Assembly (NCBI GenBank): GCA_013816325.1
Contig: JACDEP010000110.1
Span: 1 to 7,328, forward strand
Reading direction: 5' to 3'
DNA length: 7,328 nt
Origin: Methylotenera sp.
GTDB lineage: Bacteria; Pseudomonadota; Gammaproteobacteria; Burkholderiales; Methylophilaceae
Shown piece by piece: positions 1 through 5,149 of the stretch. Both the position numbers and the translations under genes were made by a program. The notes below the pieces were generated by a model, which made no database searches, was not told the origin of the DNA, and saw only the letters and a program-made list of their open reading frames with translations. Positions within the stretch are counted from its first letter, which is position 1; each line of letters begins with the position of its first letter.

Positions 1-330
1 GAAATGACACGTGCGCTAATCATGGCAGTGATTGATTTTGCAAAGCAAGATCATTGTCATTACCTTGTAGGAGATGGCCGTTGTCCATCGTACAATGGCA
101 GCAACACAAGTACAGAACACATTGCATATTCTGGAAAGTTTAAAATGGCAATCGACCGCCAGCTACAATTTGGCGATACCCCTACTTTAGAGGACTATCT
201 AGCTGAACCTATCCTACGCTTTTATTATCGTATGCTGGACTGTACATTTCTTTGGACTATGCAGGACTTTATTCCTGGCGATGTTTCATCTGGTGGGCAT
301 CGAGTGATCTTCTATAAAACATTGTCATGA
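1..330 (+). CDS. GNAT-like N-acyltransferase, C-terminal part (5' end outside window)
   Basis: The frame is open from base 1 to the TGA at 328-330, so the gene very probably begins left of the window; the ATG at 4-6 sits inside a helix-like stretch and is not a convincing start. The visible part resembles the C-terminal half of GNAT acyltransferases of the kind also found fused to carbon-nitrogen hydrolases. It has a helix followed by G-D-G-R-C-P-S-Y (nt 70-93), then E-P-I-L-R-F (205-222), then a closing strand with D-x-S-S-G-G (nt 280-297) before the last beta strand. Such proteins move an acyl group from acyl-CoA or acyl-carrier protein to an amine. The acyl-CoA binding loop would lie upstream, so neither activity nor substrate can be judged. 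The stop overlaps the P450 start (ATGA), which implies co-translation. The family call rests on remembered motif patterns and is moderate; a GNAT-fold protein of another kind is the main alternative. Confidence 0.55.
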   Translation, partial: EMTRALIMAVIDFAKQDHCHYLVGDGRCPSYNGSNTSTEHIAYSGKFKMAIDRQLQFGDTPTLEDYLAEPILRFYYRMLDCTFLWTMQDFIPGDVSSGGHRVIFYKTLS

Positions 331-1565
331 CGTCATCTTTATTTAATCCTTTAGATTCTGACATTCGGTTAAACCCTTACGAAGCGTATAAACGCTTTGC
401 ACAGCAAGGGCCTATCCAGCGTGGGCACGCTAGCATTCCTGGTTATGAAAGCACTTGGTATTTCTTTGGTTTTGAAGAGGCTAGGCAGGTCTTGAAAGCC
501 CCTTTTCATAAACCCTTATTTGGCACTGAAGTTCCGAATATGGATGTTGATGCCGTACTTACCAACGACAGATCATTAATATGGCAACATCTTTCTGAAT
601 GGCCGCTCTTTCAAAATCCGCCTATACATACGGTTAGACGTGCATTGCTTGTTGATGCATTTAAAGAGGCTCGCCTAGCAACATTAGAAGAGTCTATTCG
701 ACGTGATGCTGATAAGTTATTAGACAATGCATTAAGTAAAAGCACTTTTGAAATTCAACAAGAGTTTTCATACCCATTAGCCGTAGGTGCAATTAGCAAG
801 GTACTGGGCGTATCATGTCCGGACATTTTCTGGTTTAAATCAGTGACAAAAAAATTAGCTGATGTTTTGGATTTAGGCTATGTACCTGATGCCTATGCAC
901 CTGGAATGGCCGCTTTAAATGAGTTAATCACTTACATTGAAGAAGCCATCGAATGGAAAAAATCACATTTAGCAGATGATTTAATATCTCAGTTAATTAA
1001 ACCTCTTAATAGTGATAGCAATCCTGACCACAACACAATTGTAAGCCTCATCACTCAAGTGCTATTCGCAGGCCAGGAAACGGTGGCAGACAGCATAGGC
1101 ATAGCAGTTCACACCTTAATAAATCATCCTAACCAGCTTACGTTACTGCACAACAACCCAGCGCTTTTAGAGAATGCCATTAAGGAAATCCTCCGCTTTG
1201 ACTGTCCAGTACAATTTACTGGATCACGCGCAGCGAGTGAGGATATCAATTTTGGCGAAATCAAAATAGCTGCGGGGGAAACGACCATTATTGCTTTAGG
1301 CGCATGCAATCACGATGCCAAACGCTTTCCCAATCCGGAAATATTCGATATTCAAAGAGATTTATCAGGCCCCGAGCTCTCTTTTGGACATGGTATACAC
1401 TATTGTTTAGGGGTACATTTGGCTCGCATGGTGATGCGGGTTGCATTAGAAAAACTACTAGAGCGCTTACCTGAAACTTGGGTTCTGGATAGCCCAACGA
1501 TATGGAGGAATAATAATGTGCTACGTGGCCCGAGCACTTTAACGCTCCGTCTAAAGAATAAATAA
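327..1565 (+). CDS. Cytochrome P450, soluble bacterial type
   Basis: This is a 412-residue haem-thiolate monooxygenase of normal length for soluble bacterial P450s, with no membrane anchor or signal peptide. Hallmarks occur in order: C-helix N-P-P-I-H-T-V-R-R (97-105); I-helix A-G-Q-E-T (248-252), the acid/threonine pair for oxygen activation; K-helix E-I-L-R (287-290); the N-x-D-x-x-x-F-P-N-P segment (328-337), where His329 replaces the usual Arg; and the haem loop F-G-H-G-I-H-Y-C-L-G (353-362) with axial ligand Cys360. All essential positions are intact, so it should be active, given a ferredoxin and reductase encoded elsewhere. The ATG overlaps the upstream acyltransferase stop as ATGA with no clear Shine-Dalgarno, so translation probably depends on reinitiation. 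Its TAA lies 2 bp from the stop of the convergent ligase. The substrate is unknown; the neighbours suggest tailoring of an acylated or CoA-activated small molecule, which is inference. Confidence 0.95.
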   Translation: MTSSLFNPLDSDIRLNPYEAYKRFAQQGPIQRGHASIPGYESTWYFFGFEEARQVLKAPFHKPLFGTEVPNMDVDAVLTNDRSLIWQHLSEWPLFQNPPIHTVRRALLVDAFKEARLATLEESIRRDADKLLDNALSKSTFEIQQEFSYPLAVGAISKVLGVSCPDIFWFKSVTKKLADVLDLGYVPDAYAPGMAALNELITYIEEAIEWKKSHLADDLISQLIKPLNSDSNPDHNTIVSLITQVLFAGQETVADSIGIAVHTLINHPNQLTLLHNNPALLENAIKEILRFDCPVQFTGSRAASEDINFGEIKIAAGETTIIALGACNHDAKRFPNPEIFDIQRDLSGPELSFGHGIHYCLGVHLARMVMRVALEKLLERLPETWVLDSPTIWRNNNVLRGPSTLTLRLKNK

Positions 1566-1567
1566 GC

Positions 1568-2941
1568 TTACGATAACTCGGATAAGAACTCTTCAAACTT
1601 TCCGTTATTAACATTCACCAGACTGTGGTGATAAGTAAATGTCATTCGGTATGGATATTCAAATTGCTTTTGAAAAAATGTCGTTATCTTTGCCTCTAAC
1701 TCGGATGAATAGGACTGCTCCACCACTGCCCTGACTTCTATCCAATCTAGCGCCTTTTGCACATATTGCGTCTGTCTTGTTGCTGGTAATGCCGCATACA
1801 TTTCATCAGTAAATCTGGGTACACTAGGCCAAAACTTCTGGCCATCTGGCCGGATAAACATATTCCTTGAGCGTCCTACTACTTTCTTGAGCACAGTCAA
1901 GCCGCGTCCACATTGGCAGGGAGCCCCAACTTCCGCATAATCGCCTATCGCATAGCGTATCAACGGTTTAGCGAAGTTATGCAAAGTAGTTAACACTACC
2001 CGGCCAACTTCCCCTGTTTTGCATGGTTTGCCAGCCTCGTCTACCACTTCAAGTAATACGTTTTCGGATTGCACGTGATAATGCTGGCTTGATGGACACT
2101 GCATGGCGATATAACCGACTTCTTCGGCACTATAAGTGTCAATGATCTCTAAACCGAATGCTTCACGGCAAGCATTACGTTGCTCTATCGAAAGCAGCTC
2201 ACCCATCGTCGCAATTTCCTTAAGGTTAGAAAACTGAATCTGCTCTTTGCTGCAAAACTCCGCCAATGCAGCTAAATTACTTGGGTAACTAATCAGATAC
2301 TCAGGATTTTCCTTAAGCAGCCATTTTGCCTGTTCTACGATAGGTGTAGAGACATTCAAAGCGATCACAGTGCCGTGTGGCAGAAACATATCGGCTGCGG
2401 TTCCCCAGCCTTGCTGCATAGCTCCTAAAGGTGCAGCGGCAATGTCTCCCTCAAAATAACGAATGGCTGCGCGTTTTTTGGATAAATCTCGTCCATACCA
2501 AAGGTGCGAACGTAAGGTAAATGCATCCCACATCTGGCTGGTTACCCTAGTGCGTAACAGGCTAATTGGACGGCCAGTAGAACCGGATGTCAATCCCGCG
2601 CCTACTGGCAAATGATCTTGTGGAATGGTTTTACTGATCAAATTCTGTGAGTTTTCTTGTACGTCTTTCCTTACAAGGATTGGAATACGTTGCCAAGCAG
2701 TCCAATCTAAATCCGGAATAGAATCAATAGAGAGTAGCGAAAGGCTGTCTTTGTAATAAGGAACCGTCGTGAGCGCATGTGTTAATAACTGACGCGCCTG
2801 TTTTAACTGGCTCTGCTGAATCTGCTCGGGCGTCAGCCATTGGCTTTGTTCCAATTGATATTGCAGGCCAAGCAAAATAGCATCATTATGAGATGCGATA
2901 GTCGGCCATGCGTTACCTGAAGTATTACTGCGAATAATCAT
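1568..2941 (-). CDS. PaaK-like adenylate-forming enzyme (phenylacetate-CoA ligase / F390 synthetase family)
   Basis: This 457-residue ANL-type enzyme should activate a carboxylate with ATP to an acyl-adenylate, then usually form a CoA thioester. Motifs in order: T-S-G-S-T-G-R-P (118-125), the phosphate-binding loop; M-G-E-L-L (246-250); Y-S-A-E-E-V-G (270-276); L-I-R-Y-A-I-G-D (327-334), whose Asp binds the AMP ribose; V-G-R (355-357) at the hinge before the C-terminal lid; and N-G-K-F (446-449), whose Lys448 is the likely catalytic lysine. Cys282, Cys342 and Cys344 (with nearby His287 or His289) match the zinc-like cluster of many PaaK-type proteins. The paa context is missing, so phenylacetate is not implied and no paaK symbol is given. 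The ATG directly follows the stop of the GIY-YIG gene (TAA-ATG), so it is the last gene of the leftward operon. The start fits the family, whose N-terminal helices precede the V-P-Y-Y-K segment at 60-64. The acid substrate is unknown. Confidence 0.88.
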   Translation of the reverse strand: MIIRSNTSGNAWPTIASHNDAILLGLQYQLEQSQWLTPEQIQQSQLKQARQLLTHALTTVPYYKDSLSLLSIDSIPDLDWTAWQRIPILVRKDVQENSQNLISKTIPQDHLPVGAGLTSGSTGRPISLLRTRVTSQMWDAFTLRSHLWYGRDLSKKRAAIRYFEGDIAAAPLGAMQQGWGTAADMFLPHGTVIALNVSTPIVEQAKWLLKENPEYLISYPSNLAALAEFCSKEQIQFSNLKEIATMGELLSIEQRNACREAFGLEIIDTYSAEEVGYIAMQCPSSQHYHVQSENVLLEVVDEAGKPCKTGEVGRVVLTTLHNFAKPLIRYAIGDYAEVGAPCQCGRGLTVLKKVVGRSRNMFIRPDGQKFWPSVPRFTDEMYAALPATRQTQYVQKALDWIEVRAVVEQSYSSELEAKITTFFQKQFEYPYRMTFTYHHSLVNVNNGKFEEFLSELS

Positions 2942-3205
2942 TTATGCTACCGGCGGGTGATAAGTATTATCAAAGTATTGCAGCTTTTTATGCCTAGGTA
3001 AGCTTTTTAATTGTGCTTCGGCAATGCTGGCTTCGGAGCGGTCTGCATATGATTTGCTAGCAATGATTTTGACAGGCGGGTTAGCCCGGGTATATCGCGC
3101 GCCCTTGCCAGATAAATGAGCGCTAAACCGCGCTTCTAAATCATTGGTAATGCCTGCGTAATAAGCGCCATTATTACATTCCAGCAAATACAGGCACCAA
3201 GTCAT
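2942..3205 (-). CDS. GIY-YIG nuclease-superfamily protein, UPF0213/YhbQ-like
   Basis: This 87-residue protein consists only of a GIY-YIG domain. The first strand L-Y-L-L-E-C (5-10) and the second Y-Y-A-G-I-T-N-D-L (15-23) form the signature pair, with Ala17 at the central position. Arg26 and His30 follow on the helix, and Glu63 in E-A-S-I-A-E-A (58-64) is the expected metal-binding glutamate. The pattern K-G-A-R-Y-T-R (34-40) followed by P-P-V-K is typical of the small single-domain UPF0213/YhbQ group. Some of these cleave DNA in vitro, but their cell role is poorly defined. It begins 13 nt after the gloA stop, with a weak A-G-A-G element overlapping that TAG, and ends directly against the ligase ATG, so it belongs to the same transcript. 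There is no second domain and no sign of an intron, so it is not a homing endonuclease. Confidence 0.88.
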   Translation of the reverse strand: MTWCLYLLECNNGAYYAGITNDLEARFSAHLSGKGARYTRANPPVKIIASKSYADRSEASIAEAQLKSLPRHKKLQYFDNTYHPPVA

Positions 3206-3218
3206 AGTTTAAAATGCT

Positions 3219-3608
3219 CTAGTAAGTACCAGCTTGGATGAATTCAACCTTATAGCCATCTGGATCCTCTACGAAAGCAATCACCGTAGTGCCATGCATC
3301 ATCGGCCCGGCTTCACGTACCACTTTGCCACCGGCCTGATTAACCGCTTCACAGGCTTTATAGGCATCATCCACTTCAAGCGCTATATGACCATAGGCTT
3401 TACCCATATCGTAATTTTCCACACCATAATTGTAGGTAAGTTCTAATACAGTATGGTCACTCTCATCACCATAGCCTACAAAAGCCAAGCTGAATTTTCC
3501 ATCTGGAAAATCGTGCTGGCGTAGTACTTTCATACCTAACACTTCTGTATAAAATTTGATTGAGCGCTCCATATTACCAACGCGGAGCATGGTGTGTAGC
3601 ATGCGCAT
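3219..3608 (-). CDS. gloA: Lactoylglutathione lyase (glyoxalase I)
   Basis: Converts the hemithioacetal of methylglyoxal and glutathione to S-D-lactoylglutathione, the first step of cytosolic methylglyoxal detoxification. The 129 residues match the short bacterial form closely. The four metal ligands fall at the same numbers as in the E. coli enzyme: His5, Glu56, His74 and Glu122. Together with the short length and absence of the extra loops of the zinc class, this suggests the Ni/Co-type subgroup. Two glyoxalase/VOC half-repeats are visible, M-L-R-V-G-N-M-E-R-S-I-K-F-Y (7-20) and G-H-I-A-L-E-V-D-D (73-81), and the closing D-P-D-G-Y-K-V-E (115-122) is typical. The ATG at 3608 is preferred over the in-frame ATG two codons later, because an AGAGG Shine-Dalgarno lies 7 nt before it and the M-R-x-L-H-T-M-L start is usual. 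It follows the ferredoxin gene by 15 nt. Confidence 0.97.
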   Translation of the reverse strand: MRMLHTMLRVGNMERSIKFYTEVLGMKVLRQHDFPDGKFSLAFVGYGDESDHTVLELTYNYGVENYDMGKAYGHIALEVDDAYKACEAVNQAGGKVVREAGPMMHGTTVIAFVEDPDGYKVEFIQAGTY

Positions 3609-3615
3609 TTAATAT

Positions 3616-3620
3616 CCTCT
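3616..3620 (-). promoter_or_regulatory. Ribosome binding site of gloA
   Basis: AGAGG on the minus strand, 7 nt before the ATG at 3608-3606. It is among the clearest Shine-Dalgarno elements in the window and decides the first of two close in-frame ATG codons as the gloA start. Confidence 0.7.
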
Positions 3621-3623
3621 AGC

Positions 3624-3875
3624 TTATTTAACTGATGTTAATTGATAGTATTTGTGTAGCAATTGTTCTGTGCTCTCAACCACGTCTGGGTCTAGCGGTA
3701 TGCAATCAATCGGGCAGACTTCCACGCATTGCGGCTTATCAAAATGCCCTACGCATTCCGTACACAAATCAGAATTGATTTCATAAATCATCTCACCTTG
3801 ATAGATAGCGCCATTTGGGCATTCCGGCTCGCAAACATCGCAGTTGATGCACTCATCTGTAATCATCAAAGCCAT
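3624..3875 (-). CDS. yfhL: 2[4Fe-4S] ferredoxin, YfhL / Allochromatium type
   Basis: This 83-residue cytosolic electron carrier holds two [4Fe-4S] clusters. Cluster motif one is C-x2-C-x2-C-x3-C-P (Cys9, 12, 15, 19). Motif two is C-x2-C-x8-C-x3-C-P (Cys38, 41, 50, 54), with the enlarged gap between its second and third cysteines that defines the Allochromatium vinosum type. A ninth cysteine (Cys58) and a C-terminal helical tail (about 65-80) also fit that type, whose clusters have very low potentials. The N-terminus and the segment I-Y-E-I-N-S-D-x-C-T-E-C-V-G-H closely resemble E. coli YfhL. Physiological partners of this family are mostly unsettled. It starts the ferredoxin-gloA-GIY-YIG-ligase series; the 127-bp gap upstream may hold its promoter, though no convincing -35/-10 pair was found. 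No strong Shine-Dalgarno precedes its ATG. Confidence 0.95.
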   Translation of the reverse strand: MALMITDECINCDVCEPECPNGAIYQGEMIYEINSDLCTECVGHFDKPQCVEVCPIDCIPLDPDVVESTEQLLHKYYQLTSVK

Positions 3876-3877
3876 AA

Positions 3878-3990
3878 ATTCGTTTTGTGAACAAATCGCA
3901 GCGTCACGTGCTCACTTACCCCTAGCCTATGCATCTATATGCCTGCGTCGTTCGTTCCCCGGCTTCTTGCGTTTTATTTGCAAAACGAAT
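3878..3990. repeat. Perfect 10-bp inverted repeat spanning the coaD-ferredoxin gap
   Basis: ATTCGTTTTG at 3878-3887 and its exact reverse complement CAAAACGAAT at 3981-3990 flank most of the 127-bp gap between coaD and the ferredoxin gene. The left arm begins 2 bp outside the ferredoxin ATG. A third partial copy, CGTTTT at 3970-3975, can pair locally with AAAACG at 3982-3987 across a 6-nt loop, so two mutually exclusive pairings are possible. Function is unknown: operator half-sites, a leader RNA structure or chance. Confidence 0.4.
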
Positions 3991-4002
3991 CTCTTTTTTT
4001 TA

Positions 4003-4494
4003 TCATGCGCTAAGCTTTAATTTAATCGCGTCTTCCACAGTAGATGATACGAATTCATGTACATCTCCGCCTAGCGCAGCTACTTCACGCACTAGGCTAG
4101 ATGAAACAAACATGAACTGTTCTCCTGGAGTCAGGAATAAGGTCTCGAACTCAGGATATAACTTACGATTCATGCCAGCCAATTGAAACTCGTATTCAAA
4201 ATCTGCGGTTGCACGCAGGCCGCGAATCACCATATGTGCATTCTGTTCTTTGACGAATTGCATCAGTAAACCAGAAAATCCCAAGACTTCGACATTGCTA
4301 TAGTTGCTGAACACTCCCTTGGTGAAATGAACGCGCTCTTCCAGGCTAAACATGGTGGTTTTATTGGTACTGCCGGCGACTGCCACGATGACATGGGCAA
4401 ACAATTTTGCAGCACGTTGGACAAGGTCTTCATGTCCGAGCGTCACAGGATCGAACGTGCCAGGGTAAACTACTCTAAGGGATGGATGTGCCAT
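4003..4494 (-). CDS. coaD: Phosphopantetheine adenylyltransferase
   Basis: Catalyses the penultimate step of coenzyme A synthesis, 4'-phosphopantetheine + ATP to dephospho-CoA + PPi, in the cytosol, normally as a hexamer. At 163 residues it has the usual length. It shows the nucleotidyltransferase signature Y-P-G-T-F-D-P-V-T-L-G-H (10-21) with the T-x-G-H box, the segment R-G-L-R-A-T-A-D-F-E-Y-E (91-102), M-N-R-K-L (108-112) and V-S-S-S-L-V-R-E (130-137), all diagnostic of CoaD. The start codon lies 20 nt inside the end of rsmD, and no good Shine-Dalgarno precedes it, so expression is probably coupled to rsmD translation. No alternative start exists before the Y-P-G-T-F-D motif, and the nine-residue lead-in is normal. 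It is the last gene before the 127-bp gap; no clear leftward terminator follows it. Confidence 0.98.
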   Translation of the reverse strand: MAHPSLRVVYPGTFDPVTLGHEDLVQRAAKLFAHVIVAVAGSTNKTTMFSLEERVHFTKGVFSNYSNVEVLGFSGLLMQFVKEQNAHMVIRGLRATADFEYEFQLAGMNRKLYPEFETLFLTPGEQFMFVSSSLVREVAALGGDVHEFVSSTVEDAIKLKLSA

Positions 4495-5074
4495 GCTGCG
4501 ATTTTAGCAGATGATAGAAAACATTGCCTGCCTTGCCTTGTTTCAGTACTTGCCAATCAGCAGCAAATTCCGATTTACTATCTATCGCATATTCAGCCTC
4601 AGCATATACCAAGCCATCTGCATGTAAGTGCTGGGAAAGTATTGGAAGTAATTTACTTAACCATTGCTGGGTATATGGCGGATCTAAGAAAATAAGACTG
4701 AATTTTTGCTCGTTAGTAGCCAAAAATTGCATTGCATCCTGATTTAATAGCAGCGCCTGTTCTGCCTGTAGCGCCTGTTTATTACTCATTAAAGCCTTAA
4801 AAGCAGGCACTGATTTCTCTATCATGGTCACAGCCGCCGCGCCGCGGGAGAGTGCCTCGAATCCCATGACCCCAGTGCCTGCAAACAAATCCAAGCATGT
4901 TCGGCCAGTTAAGTCCTGCCCCAGCCAGTTAAACAGAGTCTGACGCACACGTTCTGGGGTTGGGCGTAAGCCATCAGCATTGGGAAACTTAATCAAGCGA
5001 CTACGCCATACCCCAGCATTGATGCGGATGGTATTAAGTTTGCTGTTTGCAGATTTAAATGGGGATTTGCTCAA
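4475..5074 (-). CDS. rsmD: 16S rRNA (guanine(966)-N(2))-methyltransferase RsmD
   Basis: Uses S-adenosylmethionine to methylate N2 of G966 in 16S rRNA during 30S assembly. The 199-residue length matches the family. Seen in order: I-R-I-N-A-G-V-W-R-S-R (16-26), G-L-R-P-T-P-E-R-V-R-Q-T-L-F-N-W-L (35-51), the SAM-binding loop D-L-F-A-G-T-G (62-68), the acidic residue of I-E-K (85-87) and the catalytic D-P-P-Y (131-134). The start is unusual. No ATG or GTG lies between the upstream in-frame TAG and the conserved I-R-I segment, so TTG at 5074-5072 is the only standard start codon that keeps the whole domain. That TTG lies at the end of a hairpin plus T tract and has no Shine-Dalgarno. Its 3' end overlaps coaD by 20 nt, a common pairing of these two genes. 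Confidence 0.96.
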   Translation of the reverse strand: MSKSPFKSANSKLNTIRINAGVWRSRLIKFPNADGLRPTPERVRQTLFNWLGQDLTGRTCLDLFAGTGVMGFEALSRGAAAVTMIEKSVPAFKALMSNKQALQAEQALLLNQDAMQFLATNEQKFSLIFLDPPYTQQWLSKLLPILSQHLHADGLVYAEAEYAIDSKSEFAADWQVLKQGKAGNVFYHLLKSQHGTSIP

Positions 5075-5110
5075 AAAGAAAAATGCGTTCTAAGGTAAAG
5101 AACACATTTT
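5075..5110 (-). terminator. Terminator-like hairpin with T tract directly before rsmD
   Basis: Read on the minus strand, AAAATG and GTTCT (5110-5105, 5103-5099) pair with AGAAC and CATTTT (5091-5087, 5085-5080). The loop is 7 nt and there is one T/G mismatch in the middle. The sequence after the stem continues as T-rich DNA (T5-C-T5) up to the TTG start of rsmD. The shape is that of an intrinsic terminator for the M16 peptidase transcript, but the stem is AT-rich and interrupted, so it may be leaky or act as an attenuator. Confidence 0.45.
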
Positions 5111-5131
5111 ACTACTTAAGTTATTTATGCT

Positions 5132-5145
5132 GCATTACTTAATGC
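5132..5145. repeat. 14-nt inverted repeat after the M16 stop codon
   Basis: GCATTA-CT-TAATGC is a perfect 6-bp inverted repeat with a 2-nt centre, 4 bp beyond the stop codon of the M16 gene. The loop is too short for a good hairpin unless the inner pairs open, so a protein-binding palindrome or chance are equally possible. Confidence 0.35.
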
Positions 5146-5149
5146 CGCA

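Noticed and set aside
1288..1614. Leftward 108-codon open frame opposite the P450 end
   Set aside because: It covers the haem-binding region of the P450 and the end of the ligase on overlapping frames, and its translation shows no motif.
1568..2941. Naming the ligase paaK
   Set aside because: The family motifs are clear, but no phenylacetate catabolism genes are present and PaaK-like enzymes act on many acids.
2942..3205. GIY-YIG protein as a homing endonuclease or mobile element gene
   Set aside because: It is a lone 87-residue domain of the UPF0213/YhbQ kind with no DNA-binding extension, intron or repeats around it.
3624..3875. The nearby ferredoxin as electron donor of the P450
   Set aside because: It is of the low-potential Allochromatium/YfhL type, lies with housekeeping genes in many bacteria without a P450, and is on the opposite strand. 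Nothing in the sequence links the two.
3970..4001. Hairpin CGTTTT/AAAACG followed by eight T on the plus strand, as a rightward terminator
   Set aside because: The T tract begins 6 nt after the stem, the stem is short and AT-rich, and no rightward gene ends here. On the minus strand, where coaD ends, no T tract follows the hairpin.
4327..4695. Rightward open frame across the coaD-rsmD junction
   Set aside because: Both strands here are explained by diagnostic CoaD and RsmD motifs; the antisense translation has no family features.
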